Origin: Gloeotrichia echinulata CP02
GTDB lineage: Bacteria > Cyanobacteriota > Cyanobacteriia > Cyanobacteriales > Nostocaceae
Assembly (NCBI GenBank): GCA_038087035.1
Contig: CP051187.1
Span: forward strand, 3,167,001-3,231,000
DNA length: 64,000 bases
Direction of reading: 5' to 3'
The notes under the pieces: model-generated
Database searches by the model: none
What the model was told of the DNA's origin: nothing
Seen by the model: the letters and a program-made list of their open reading frames with translations, nothing else
Made by a program: the position numbers and the translations under genes
Part shown: positions 8,415-16,723 of the stretch, one piece after another
Position numbering within the stretch: the first letter of the stretch is position 1
Layout: each line of letters starts with the position of its first letter

Positions 8415-9279
8415 ATCTTCTAGCCCACGCTTGTAAGAAATTAATTGCTAGTAGCAGCACCAACGAAATTGCTAGTAGAACCACACCAATCACAGTTGCA
8501 CCAGAATAGTCATACTGTTCTAATCGCTGGAAAATCAGCACAGGTGCGATTAAATCTTCGTAAGGCGTATTAGAAGAAATAATCACAGTCGAGCCATACT
8601 CCCCAACCGCACGGGAGAAACCCAAAGCTACCCCAGTCAAAATCGTCGGAAATAAAGGCGGTAAAATTACCTTCCAAAAAGTTTGCCATTGAGAAGCACC
8701 CAAACACCACGCCGCTTCTTCAATTTCATGCTCCATTTCCTGCAATACAGGTTGCACCGTCCGTACTATAAATGGGAGTGAGATAAATATCATTGCTACC
8801 CCAACACCCAGACGAGTGAAAGATACTTTAATTCCCAGTGGTGCCAACAGCGAACCAATCCAGCCATTATCGCTGTAAACCGTTGCCAAGGTTAAACCTG
8901 CTACCGATGTCGGCAGCGCAAACGGTAAATCTACGGTGGCATCAATTATCCGTTTTAACGGAAAGTCATAGCGAACAAGAACCCAAGCAATCAGAGTCCC
9001 AAAGACCCCATTGATTCCCGCAGCAAATAATGAAGTAACGAAAGTGACATTGTATGTTGCCAGAGCCAGATCACTAGTAGCGATTTCCCAAAACTTAGTC
9101 GGCGGTTCCGTACTTGCTTTGAGAAACATAGCAGTTATGGGGATCAATAACATAACTATCAGGTATCCCACAGTAATCCGCCATGTCCAAGGAATCTGAC
9201 GCAACCGAAGTAGGAACGCCTTCCACACTGGAGTTTTACCGTCAGCTTGAAAAGAAGGAGATAAAGTCATAATCAACAA
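8401..9279 (-). CDS. cysT: Sulfate ABC transporter permease CysT (CysU)
   Basis: Partner permease to CysW. 292 residues, about six membrane segments, EAA loop [20 protein letters not shown] (about 187-206) and the CysT-type [15 protein letters not shown] stretch. The [19 protein letters not shown] region is also characteristic. Transcribed with cysW (14-nt overlap) and probably with the binding-protein gene sbp upstream, although a 336-bp heptamer repeat tract lies between sbp and cysT. Confidence 0.93.
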   Translation of the reverse strand: MLIMTLSPSFQADGKTPVWKAFLLRLRQIPWTWRITVGYLIVMLLIPITAMFLKASTEPPTKFWEIATSDLALATYNVTFVTSLFAAGINGVFGTLIAWVLVRYDFPLKRIIDATVDLPFALPTSVAGLTLATVYSDNGWIGSLLAPLGIKVSFTRLGVGVAMIFISLPFIVRTVQPVLQEMEHEIEEAAWCLGASQWQTFWKVILPPLFPTILTGVALGFSRAVGEYGSTVIISSNTPYEDLIAPVLIFQRLEQYDYSGATVIGVVLLAISLVLLLAINFLQAWARRYDNK

Positions 9280-9615
9280 TTCAAAAGTTAAATTGCAAAA
9301 TTGTAAAATCCAAGCTTGGTAGGCATCCTGTCACCATTTTGTCATTTGTCATTTGTCATTTGTCATTGGTCAGTTGTCAGTTGTCATTTGTATTTAACTC
9401 CTAACTCCTAACGCCTAACTCCTAACTCCTAACTCCTAACTCCTAACTCCTAACTCCTAACTCCTAACTCCTAACTCATTACTCATTACTCATTACTCAT
9501 TACTCATTACTCATTACTCATTACTCCTAACTCATTACTCCTAACTCATCACTCCTAACTCCTAACTCATTACTCATTACTCATTACTCATTACTCCTAA
9601 CTCCTAACTCCTGAT
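9280..9615. repeat. Heptanucleotide STRR tract between sbp and cysT
   Basis: From about 9341 to 9612 the sequence is almost pure 7-bp repeats: TTTGTCA units, then CTAACTC units, then ATTACTC units with switches between them. It fills the whole interval inside what should be a single sulfate-transport operon. Confidence 0.9.
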
Positions 9616-10761
9616 TTACCGTTTGTTTTTGCTGTGAATTTGGTCAAAAATCGCACCCTCGGCAAAAAACTTATTCTGAACTGCATCCCAACCGCCGAAG
9701 TCTTGAACGGTACCCAGATTTTTCACTTTGGGGTATTTATCTGCAACTGCTTTAGTTTGGGCGACTGTCTCATTTACAGGACGGAATCCGACTTTGGCAA
9801 ATTCTTGCTGTGCTTCTGGGGTATACAGGAATTTGACGAAAGCTTCTGCTACCTCACGATTACCATGTTTATCGACGTTTTTGTCTACCACGGCGATGGG
9901 ATTATCGATGGAGATGTTGACATCAGGGATGATATAAGTCACCTTCTCGCCCTTTTGTTCGGCTAGGACAATTTCGTTTTCATAGTTAATTAGGGCATCA
10001 CCCTGACCTTGCTTGAAAAATGCATCCGTAGCTTCACGCGCATCTTTTGCCAAGATTGGCACATTATGATAGACTTTGGTCACAAACTCAGTAGCTTTCG
10101 CCTCGTCTCCACCAGTTTTAATTACAGAATTCCACAGTGCTAGGAAATTCCAACGCGCAACGCCGGATGTTTTAGGGTCAGCAGTAATCAGTTTGATACC
10201 GTCTTTGCCCAAATCTGCCCAAGTTTTAATGCCTTTAGGGTTTCCTGGGCGAGTTACTAGTGCTGCCACAGATTTAGAGACAATGGCATTGTTAGGGACT
10301 TCCTTTTCCCATCCAGGCTGAATTAGTCCAGCCTTCTCAATCTTTTGGGTGTCTCCAGCCAGTGCTAAATGGACAACATCAGCTTCTAAACCATCAATGA
10401 CAGCGCGAGTTTGGGAACCAGAACCCCCATAGCTTTGCTTGACTTTGACGGTTTGGTTATGTTCTTGCTGCCACTTGTCTACAAACTTGGGGATAATGGC
10501 TTCGTGAGCTGCTTTGGTGACGGCAAAAGAAACCAGGGTTATTTCCACATTATCCTTTTTGGCAGATACAGGACTAGCCCCAGGGTTTTCTGTGGCAGAA
10601 TTATTCCCATTACCACCAGAGCAGGCGGCTAGCGCCACACTCAAGAGCGCTCCTGCTAAAAAGAGCGATACAAAACCTTTGAGCGAATTGAGCCTGAACC
10701 GATTGATGATCTGCCCTGTACTCAGTTGCAATCGTTTCAGGGGGCGTTGCCACACAGTCAT
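9616..10761 (-). CDS. sbpA: Sulfate-binding lipoprotein (Sbp/SbpA)
   Basis: Periplasmic sulfate-binding component of the CysTW importer. The N-terminus has a basic region, a hydrophobic stretch (about 30-46) and a lipobox LAAC (Cys near 47), so it is probably lipid-anchored. Mature part carries the family motifs SYGGSGSQTRAVIDGL, DVVHLALAGDT, TADPKTSGVARWNFLALW and YTPEAQQEFAKVGFRPV. First gene of the minus-strand sulfate set. Upstream, TACGGT (10784-10789) and ACCGTA (10804-10809) form an inverted repeat that resembles sites ahead of ssuD. Confidence 0.93.
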   Translation of the reverse strand: MTVWQRPLKRLQLSTGQIINRFRLNSLKGFVSLFLAGALLSVALAACSGGNGNNSATENPGASPVSAKKDNVEITLVSFAVTKAAHEAIIPKFVDKWQQEHNQTVKVKQSYGGSGSQTRAVIDGLEADVVHLALAGDTQKIEKAGLIQPGWEKEVPNNAIVSKSVAALVTRPGNPKGIKTWADLGKDGIKLITADPKTSGVARWNFLALWNSVIKTGGDEAKATEFVTKVYHNVPILAKDAREATDAFFKQGQGDALINYENEIVLAEQKGEKVTYIIPDVNISIDNPIAVVDKNVDKHGNREVAEAFVKFLYTPEAQQEFAKVGFRPVNETVAQTKAVADKYPKVKNLGTVQDFGGWDAVQNKFFAEGAIFDQIHSKNKR

Positions 10762-11238
10762 TCCATATCCTCCTCTAAATATCTACGGTTATTAGATGCA
10801 AATACCGTATATAGATTTATGCTAATAGATGATGGCAGGTATCCTTTGCTCAACGCAAGAGTAAAACTGCACATTCTCGATAGAGAATAGGGTGATCATA
10901 TCATCCCTAGGTGTCTGTAGAGGGACAACCGCACCAGAAGGGTGGGTGTAGTTTTTTATAAGTTTTTTTTAAATTTTAAAAATTATCGTTTTGAGCATAT
11001 ATTCAGCACTTAACTACTGATTTTGCATATTATCGCTGAATTTGTGCATCTTATTTTATAGATATAAAAATCTAATTAACTTATACACTCATTTATCTCT
11101 GGGAAAACAGTTGTTTTTAAGTATAAAGTCCCTTGTTTTCCCTTGTCTCATCTGATACTGTATATATCCAGAATCATCTACCACTGTATTCCGATTGAAT
11201 TTTCGTGGATTAAACCCATTACCAACCTACCTTATCCC
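10762..11238. promoter_or_regulatory. Divergent control region between two sulfate-binding genes
   Basis: 477 bases separate the divergent starts of sbpA (10761) and the second sbp (11239). The sbpA side carries TACGGT...ACCGTA (10784-10809). The right part is AT-rich with no ORF or repeat. Regulation by sulfur status is inferred from the genes, not shown. Confidence 0.45.
10783..10810. promoter_or_regulatory. Candidate operator TACGGT-N14-ACCGTA upstream of sbpA
   Basis: CTACGGTTAT and AATACCGTAT form an inverted pair 22-49 bp upstream of the sbpA start. Similar TACCGTAG/CTACGGTA elements occur at 16195-16207 and 16266-16277, upstream of ssuD. The shared half-site points to a common sulfur regulator; which one is not known from the sequence. 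Confidence 0.4.
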
Positions 11239-12375
11239 ATGACACACCAAGAAACCAACAAACCGAAATTCATCCAAGTGGTAAACCAACTATTTCCAGC
11301 CTTCAAACAGCCTGCAACTCAAACCTCTGCTCTAGTGCTAGCAGCAGGCTTAGGTTTAAGTGCTTTGCTACCTGTTTACGCTGCTAGTACAGGTTCTCAA
11401 ACTGCGTCTGCTAACCAAAAGAATCAACTGATTAGCCAAAATAACAAGAAAGAAATTACTCTAGTTACCTACGCAGTCACCAAAGCCGCCTACGATAAAA
11501 TCATTCCCCAGTTTGTGGCGAAATGGAAGAAGGAAAAAGGTCAGGATGTGGTAATTCGGACCAGCTATGGTGGTTCTGGCTCCCAAACACGTGCAGTAAT
11601 TGATGGCTTACCCGCAGATGTGGTAGCTCTAGCACTGGCTTTGGATACTAAAAAAATCGAACAAGCAGGTTTAATTAAACCAGGTTGGGAGAAAGAAGCG
11701 CCTAATAATTCGATTGTAACTCGCTCAGTAGTTGCTTTAGAAACCCGTGCAGGTAATCCGAAAAAGATTAAAACTTGGTCCGATTTGGCTAAACCTGGAG
11801 TCAAAATTGTCACAGCCAACCCCAAAACCTCCGGTGGTGCTAGATGGAACTTCCTAGCTTTGTGGGGTGCTGTCGCCAAGAATGGCGGGAATGAGACTCA
11901 GGCCTTTAACTTTGTTAGTCAAGTCTTTAAGAACGTCGTTGTGCTTCCCAAAGATGCACGGGAATCTAGCGATGCTTTCTATAAAAAAGGTCAAGGGGAT
12001 GTGCTACTGAACTACGAAAACGAAGTCCTCTTAGCCGCACAACAAGGAAAGACAGACACTTCTTACGAAGTTCCCGCAACCAACATTTCTATCGATGCTC
12101 CCGTAGCAGTTGTCGATAAGAATGTAGATAAGCGCAGTACACGTGAAGTTTCGGAAGCTTTCGTTAAGTTCTTATTCACCCCAGAAGCTCAACGCGAGTT
12201 TGCTAAAGTTGGTTTTAGACCAGTTAACTCCACCGTCGCTAAAGAAGTACAGAATAAGTTCCCCAAGATTTCCCGACTCTACACAGTCGATAATCTGGGA
12301 GGTTGGGATACTATTCAGAAGAAGTTCTTCGATGATGGCGGAATCTTTGACAAAATCCAAAGTGGGAAACGCTAA
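11239..12375 (+). CDS. Second sulfate-binding protein (soluble periplasmic type)
   Basis: Paralogue of SbpA, 378 residues from ATG 11239 (MTHQETNKPK); an in-frame TTG at 11143 is less credible. It shares SYGGSGSQTRAVIDGLPADV, TANPKTSGGARWNFLALWG and FTPEAQREFAKVGFRPV with SbpA. The leader differs: a hydrophobic stretch ends in LLPVYAAS, a signal-peptidase I type site, with no lipobox cysteine. So one binding protein seems lipid-anchored and this one free. It is divergent from sbpA and monocistronic; both would feed CysT/CysW. Confidence 0.92.
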   Translation: MTHQETNKPKFIQVVNQLFPAFKQPATQTSALVLAAGLGLSALLPVYAASTGSQTASANQKNQLISQNNKKEITLVTYAVTKAAYDKIIPQFVAKWKKEKGQDVVIRTSYGGSGSQTRAVIDGLPADVVALALALDTKKIEQAGLIKPGWEKEAPNNSIVTRSVVALETRAGNPKKIKTWSDLAKPGVKIVTANPKTSGGARWNFLALWGAVAKNGGNETQAFNFVSQVFKNVVVLPKDARESSDAFYKKGQGDVLLNYENEVLLAAQQGKTDTSYEVPATNISIDAPVAVVDKNVDKRSTREVSEAFVKFLFTPEAQREFAKVGFRPVNSTVAKEVQNKFPKISRLYTVDNLGGWDTIQKKFFDDGGIFDKIQSGKR

Positions 12376-12423
12376 TCTCTAGCGATTTTTGCTGACACAT
12401 CAATACTAATCGAGAAGTACACT

Positions 12424-12452
12424 CGTAAGGGCACGGCAGTGCCGTGCCCCTA
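12424..12452. repeat. REP-like palindrome GTAAGGGCACGG/CCGTGCCCCTAC
   Basis: An isolated 29-bp copy of the central palindrome of the local MITEs, lying between the convergent sbp paralogue (ends 12375) and the amidotransferase gene (ends 12530). It could fold as a bidirectional terminator. Confidence 0.6.
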
Positions 12453-12529
12453 CCCCCACGATATAATGTTTTACCGTCTCTGAATGAAAACCCTAATAAA
12501 TCTAAAATTGGGATAAAAATATTAAGTTT

Positions 12530-13303
12530 TCAATTCACTATCAAGAGACAGCCATCCTGAAATACCAGGAGTTCCCCCGGTTGAATTGGTGTCCAAACTT
12601 CGTTGTCAGTTAGGGGAATGGTAGCAATAAGCGCCACGCGATCGCTTGGTGAGGTCAATTGGCGAAAATCTACGGTCATATCTTGGTCAATTAAATGGGC
12701 TGCTGCAAAGGGTGCTTGACGCACAATGTAGCTGAGTTTGGTTGAGCAGTGGGCAAAAAAGTGTTCGCCATCCGATAGTAAGTAGTTAAACACACCCTTT
12801 GCCGCCAGATTTTCTGTGACTTTACGTAATACCGGGTACAGTTCTTCTAAAGGTGGCTTACCTTGAGGAAAGCTTTGTCTCAAGGTTTCTAGTATTACAC
12901 AGAAGGCTTTTTCACTATCAGTGTCACCCACGGGTTGAAAAAACCCCTGATTTTGAGGTTGAAAATCTGGTAAATTTCCGTTGTGGGCGAATACCCAATA
13001 CCTTCCCCAAAGTTCCCGGCGAAAAGGATGACAGTTTTCTAGGGCGATTTCACCTTGGGTAGCTTTGCGAATATGGGCAATCACATGGGTAGAGTGGATG
13101 GGGTAGCATCGCACCAAATCTGCTACCGGGGAAGTAACAGAAGCTTTAGCGTCTAAAAAAATCCGACATCCTTTCCCTTCAAAAAAAGCAATCCCCCAAC
13201 CATCGCTATGATCGTCAGTCTTTCCACCCCGCGCAGAAAACCCTTCAAAAGAAAAACAGATGTCTGTTGGGGTGTTACAATTCATTCCCAGCAGTTGGCA
13301 CAT
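12530..13303 (-). CDS. Class II glutamine amidotransferase (YafJ/EgtC-like)
   Basis: An N-terminal-nucleophile amidotransferase domain standing alone. After Met removal, Cys2 (MCQLLGMN) would be the catalytic residue that takes ammonia from glutamine. Further motifs fit: GGKTDDHSDGWGIAFFEG (about 26-43), HIRKATQG and FAHNGNL. The 257-residue size matches the YafJ-type stand-alone family; the acceptor substrate is unknown. A weak ORF (13282-13569) and the DUF7219-like gene lie directly upstream on the same strand. Confidence 0.87.
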   Translation of the reverse strand: MCQLLGMNCNTPTDICFSFEGFSARGGKTDDHSDGWGIAFFEGKGCRIFLDAKASVTSPVADLVRCYPIHSTHVIAHIRKATQGEIALENCHPFRRELWGRYWVFAHNGNLPDFQPQNQGFFQPVGDTDSEKAFCVILETLRQSFPQGKPPLEELYPVLRKVTENLAAKGVFNYLLSDGEHFFAHCSTKLSYIVRQAPFAAAHLIDQDMTVDFRQLTSPSDRVALIATIPLTDNEVWTPIQPGELLVFQDGCLLIVN

Positions 13304-13569
13304 GAATATTGCAGCTCTAAATTTTTAATTAATGCCTCTCGATTAACATAGTTCATAATACTGCAACAGTTCTGGTGCGATCGCTGCAATCTTAAAATTT
13401 CGTTTGTAGGGGATTGAGCATTCTGGTATTTTAATATACCGTCAATCAGGCTATCTTGTGCTAAGAGACGATGCAATTCGGGATGATATCCCACAATCCA
13501 GCAATTGAGTTGAATATTGAGGGATTGTTTTGCAGGACTTGCATCCCGAAAGTCAGCTACGAAGCACAA
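13282..13569 (-). CDS. Doubtful short gene, possibly degraded
   Basis: A 95-codon frame beginning with TTG (13569) between the DUF7219-like gene and the amidotransferase, overlapping the latter by 22 nt. The stretch CWIVGYHPELHRLLAQDSLIDGILKYQ looks protein-like, and near the end another frame reads AIAPELLQYYELC and stops, suggesting a frameshifted gene. I do not recognise the family. It may simply be a chance frame. Confidence 0.25.
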   Translation of the reverse strand: MCFVADFRDASPAKQSLNIQLNCWIVGYHPELHRLLAQDSLIDGILKYQNAQSPTNEILRLQRSHQNCCSIMNYVNREALIKNLELQYSCANCWE

Positions 13570-13593
13570 TCATCGTCCTTTCCTGTTTCCTTT

Positions 13594-13839
13594 TTATTCA
13601 ATTTCCAGTTCTTTTGTGGTACGTTTCAACTGTTTCCAGAGGACACGAATTTGGGTGTAAGCTTCTTCTGGGGAAAGTTTACCACCGGTTTGTAAATTGC
13701 AAATATAGCTTACCCGTTGAGAAAATTCTTGCAGATTAGCATTAAAAACCAAATACTCTGGCTTGAAATGTCCGTAATATGGATGACGAGGATAGAGAAA
13801 ATCACATAGTTCGGAGAGAAAATCAGATTCCTGTTTCAT
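13594..13839 (-). CDS. Small conserved cyanobacterial protein (DUF7219-like)
   Basis: An 81-residue protein from ATG 13839 (MKQESDFLSELCDFLYPRHP). The core FLYPRxxYYGxFKPExLVFNANLQEF and the tail LSPEEAYTQIRVLWKQLK match my recollection of a widespread cyanobacterial family of unknown function. No membrane segment or signal is seen. Its 5' end and upstream region are tandemly duplicated (next entry). It may be first in a short unit with the amidotransferase. Confidence 0.7.
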   Translation of the reverse strand: MKQESDFLSELCDFLYPRHPYYGHFKPEYLVFNANLQEFSQRVSYICNLQTGGKLSPEEAYTQIRVLWKQLKRTTKELEIE

Positions 13840-14069
13840 GGCAATTACCAAGTGTTATTGAATAGTAAAATTTCTGAATTATAAACTATAGATACTCCCT
13901 AATTTCATGATAGCAATCATGTCCGTAATATGGATGACGAGGATAGAGAAAATCACATAGTTCGGAGAGAAAATCAGATTCCTGTTTCATGGCAATTGCC
14001 AAGTGTTATTGAATAGTAAAAATTCTGACTTATAAACTATAGATACTCCCTAATTTCACGATAGCAATT
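13768..14069. repeat. 151-bp direct tandem duplication
   Basis: Bases 13768-13918 are repeated at 13919-14069 with a few substitutions (for example ACCAAG versus GCCAAG). The unit covers the first 24 or so codons of the DUF7219-like gene plus its upstream region, so a second start (ATG at 13990) exists; its frame runs only into YGHDCYHEIREYL and stops. The duplication doubles the promoter and leaves a truncated leader ORF. Confidence 0.9.
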
Positions 14070-14086
14070 ATAGGATTTTTGAGAAA

Positions 14087-14120
14087 AGTAGGAGATGGGT
14101 GAAAAATACCCATCTCCTAC
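14087..14120. repeat. Perfect 13-bp inverted repeat
   Basis: GTAGGAGATGGGT and ACCCATCTCCTAC around a 7-base loop. A diverged version, GTAGTAGATGGATA/TATCCATCTACTAT, lies at 14296-14328, and between the two is an insert bounded by AATTAAAAAAA and TTTTTTTAATT (about 14158-14264) with a GTAGGGGCGCAAG arm. Confidence 0.7.
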
Positions 14121-14295
14121 AGGCAGAGGTTAGGAGAAATCTAGAAGATTTATCAAATTATATCAATTAAAAAAATCTTGGCAACACATCGATAATCTGT
14201 AGGGGCGCAAGCCCTTCAGCCCCTACCCTATCTGTCCCATTCTTTTTTTTAATTGGTATTAAAGTACTCATATCATAACTGAATTTTTGAGGAAT

Positions 14296-14328
14296 GTAGT
14301 AGATGGATAAAAAATATCCATCTACTAT
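14296..14328 (-). terminator. Hairpin downstream of ssuE
   Basis: Near-perfect stem (arms of 13-14 bp, loop AAAAA) 29 bp past the ssuE stop on the minus strand. It has no clear U tract, so it may be a repeat hairpin acting as an RNA 3' end rather than a classical intrinsic terminator. Confidence 0.4.
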
Positions 14329-14356
14329 AGATAAACGGAGGTATAAACGTAATCAG

Positions 14357-14923
14357 TTAACTAGCGCGAACCAAGTCTGGAGAGTCTATTGGAGAATGTT
14401 TGATAGCTTTGACAAATTCTTGCAGGACATCTTTGAGTCTTAGTTCAAGTTCTTGATCCAGCAGCAAACTGCCATCGTCTTGCCGTTGAATTTGTTTGTC
14501 TATGGCGTAAACAGTAGCCAGGATATGTCTGGCTCCTAATTCGCCTAAAATGGGTTTTAAAGCATATTCAATTGCTAACAAATGAGCAATTGTTCCACCA
14601 GTGGCGATGGGTAATACGACTTTTCCCGTCAATGACTTTTGGGGCAATAAATCTAAAAATGTTTTCAGTACCCCTGTGTAAGCAGCTTTATAGATGGGGG
14701 TGGAAATAATCACACCATCTGCTTTTGCCAATAAGGCTTTTGGCTGTTCTAAAGCTGGGCTGTCATATCGTCCAAAAATTAAATCTTCAGCGGGTAAATC
14801 GCGGACGGAAATTATGTCTATATCCAAGCCTTCTTGCTTTAACAGGTTGCCGGCATATTCGACAATACTGTAAGTTCTGGATGGGTGGGATGGACTACCT
14901 GCGATCGCGAGAATATGAGTCAT
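14357..14923 (-). CDS. ssuE: NAD(P)H-dependent FMN reductase SsuE
   Basis: Flavin reductase that provides FMNH2 to the SsuD monooxygenase. 188 residues with a flavodoxin-like fold: AIAGSPSHPSRTYSIVEYA (about 6-24, phosphate loop), IISTPIYKAAYTGVLKTFLD (about 93-112) and VLPIATGGTIAHLLA. The YKAAYTG segment with extra residue is typical for SsuE-type reductases. It follows ssuD by 74 nt on the same strand, so they are likely one operon. Confidence 0.92.
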   Translation of the reverse strand: MTHILAIAGSPSHPSRTYSIVEYAGNLLKQEGLDIDIISVRDLPAEDLIFGRYDSPALEQPKALLAKADGVIISTPIYKAAYTGVLKTFLDLLPQKSLTGKVVLPIATGGTIAHLLAIEYALKPILGELGARHILATVYAIDKQIQRQDDGSLLLDQELELRLKDVLQEFVKAIKHSPIDSPDLVRAS

Positions 14924-14997
14924 TTAATTAAACTCCCAATTTCTACAACTGATTCTGTTTTTTTGTTGCAACATTGCTTGCTATCTCCCAGGCGTTT

Positions 14998-16158
14998 CTA
15001 GGATACGGTGGTGGCTTTTTCTTTGGGCTGCTGCTTGGGAAAATTTTCATTGGCAACAATCTCTCCAAATGGGCTTAATACATGTTGTTGCTCTACAATT
15101 GGTAGATTCTCTAATGGCAAATGGGGAAAGAGAAGTTCGGCTACTCGATAGGCTTCTTCTAGGTGGGGATAGCCGGAGAAGATGAAGGTTTCAATACCTA
15201 AATCTGCATATTCTAACATCCTGGCGGCTACGGTTTGGGGATCACCTACTAAGGCTGTACCGGCACCACCGCGCACTAAACCAACTCCCGCCCACAGGTT
15301 TGGGCTAATCTCTAGCGCGTCGCGACTACCCTGATGTAATTGGGTCATCCGCCGTTGTCCTTCTGAGTCCATCCGGGCGTATGCTTTTTGTGCCGTAGCG
15401 ATCGCCTCTTCATCCACATATTGAATCAATTGATTGGCTGCATCCCAAGCTTCACTTTCAGTTTGGCGCACAATTACATGCAAGCGAATGCCAAATCGTA
15501 AAGTTCTGCCCTCAGCCTCTGCTAGCTGGCGAACTGAGGCAATTTTCTCGGCGACTTGGGCTGGTGGTTCGCCCCAAGTAAGATAGACATCTACATGCTT
15601 GGCGGCTATTTGTTGGGCGATAGGTGAGGAACCGCCGAACCATAAGGGCGGATGTGGCTTTTGGACTGTAGGAAATAACAGCTTACCGTTCTCAATGTCG
15701 AGATATTTACCCTTGAGGTTGGCTTGTTCTCCACTGGCGATCGCCCGCCATGCTGTCAAGAATTCATCTGTTAACTCATAGCGTTCATCGTGTCCGAGGT
15801 GCAAGCCATCTCCCGCTAACTCTACTGGATCGCCGCCTGTGACTACGTTAATTAATAATCGTCCACCAGATAGGCGATCAAACGTCGCCGCCATCCGCGC
15901 TGCTACCCCAGCCGACACCAAACCCGGACGAATCGCCACTAAAAAACGCATCTGTCGGGTTAGGGGTACTAAGGTTGACGCCACAATCCAAGCGTCTTCA
16001 CAAGAACGACCAGTAGGTAGCAATGCCCCCGTAAAGCCCAGATCATCTACCGCCTGTGCTATCTGCCGCAGATAGGGAAAGCTGACAGCCCTTCCACCTG
16101 TAGCAGTTCCAAGGTAGCGTCCGTCGCCGTGGGTGGGGATGAACCATAGTAACTGCAT
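14998..16158 (-). CDS. ssuD: FMNH2-dependent alkanesulfonate monooxygenase SsuD
   Basis: Releases sulfite from alkanesulfonates using FMNH2 and O2, giving sulfur when sulfate is scarce. Length 386 and bacterial-luciferase-like barrel. Recognisable stretches: [14 protein letters not shown] at the N-terminus, [16 protein letters not shown] (Cys near 54), [20 protein letters not shown] and [17 protein letters not shown]. First gene before ssuE. No ssuABC transporter genes are adjacent. Upstream palindromes AACTACCGTAGTT and AACTACGGTATT probably mark its regulation. Confidence 0.95.
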   Translation of the reverse strand: MQLLWFIPTHGDGRYLGTATGGRAVSFPYLRQIAQAVDDLGFTGALLPTGRSCEDAWIVASTLVPLTRQMRFLVAIRPGLVSAGVAARMAATFDRLSGGRLLINVVTGGDPVELAGDGLHLGHDERYELTDEFLTAWRAIASGEQANLKGKYLDIENGKLLFPTVQKPHPPLWFGGSSPIAQQIAAKHVDVYLTWGEPPAQVAEKIASVRQLAEAEGRTLRFGIRLHVIVRQTESEAWDAANQLIQYVDEEAIATAQKAYARMDSEGQRRMTQLHQGSRDALEISPNLWAGVGLVRGGAGTALVGDPQTVAARMLEYADLGIETFIFSGYPHLEEAYRVAELLFPHLPLENLPIVEQQHVLSPFGEIVANENFPKQQPKEKATTVS

Positions 16159-16194
16159 GAGTCCTGTCCTTTGTAATCTACGCTAAGTCGATAG

Positions 16195-16277
16195 AACTAC
16201 CGTAGTTTTAGTTAATTTACAGATTATTGCATATTCCACTAATTCAAACAAGGGGTTTTTTACATAACTACGGTATT
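16195..16277. promoter_or_regulatory. Paired TACGGTA-type palindromes upstream of ssuD
   Basis: AACTAC-C-GTAGTT at 16195-16207 is a perfect inverted repeat 37 bp upstream of the ssuD start; AACTACGGTATT at 16266-16277 is a second, imperfect site 71 bp further up. Both resemble the pair upstream of sbpA. Confidence 0.45.
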
Positions 16278-16531
16278 CCTATCAGATAAATGTATATTAA
16301 TCAGCTAAAAGATGGGAAATCAAAATATACAGAGATTAAAAACGTATTAAAAAGAACTTAAAATATCATATATTGATCATAAAATTGAAATAGAATCTGG
16401 AACGCACTAACTAAAAAACTCCACCCACAAGGGCATGGGGCATGGGGCATGAATCGACCACAGTATTGGCACTTAGATTTTCCCAGTCGAATGAGTAAAT
16501 CTGCGTTAAGCTGCATATCTATGCACGACCA

Positions 16532-16628
16532 TTACAGCAATTTTCATTCATTTGAACCACAGATCTTCGTAGGGGCGCAAGGCCTTGCGCCCCTACCCTG
16601 TGGTCTATTTACCTGAAAATGGCTGTAA
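16532..16628. repeat. MITE family C, copy 1 (97 bp)
   Basis: Ends TTACAGCAATTTTCA and TGAAAATGGCTGTAA form a 15-bp imperfect terminal inverted repeat; centre GTAGGGGCGCAAGG/CCTTGCGCCCCTAC. Relatives lie at 47980-48052, 60231-60352, 61609-61675 and 61722-61818. Confidence 0.85.
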
Positions 16629-16723
16629 CAGACATCTCGGTGCATTCTCCAAGCTCATCTAAAGTTGAGCGAGTTTCTGTCCGGTATCCCCATCAAGAAT
16701 AATTCGCCTAACTTTTTGGAGTT

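Larger units (their letters stand above)
16159..16723. other. Divergent intergenic region with operator-like sites and a MITE
   Basis: 565 bases between ssuD (minus) and the FAD protein gene (plus). Contains AACTACCGTAGTT (16195-16207), AACTACGGTATT (16266-16277), an AT-rich stretch, and MITE family C copy 1 (16532-16628). Confidence 0.6.

Noticed and set aside
13471..13739. Two overlapping plus-strand frames
   Set aside because: Antisense to the DUF7219-like gene and without recognisable features.
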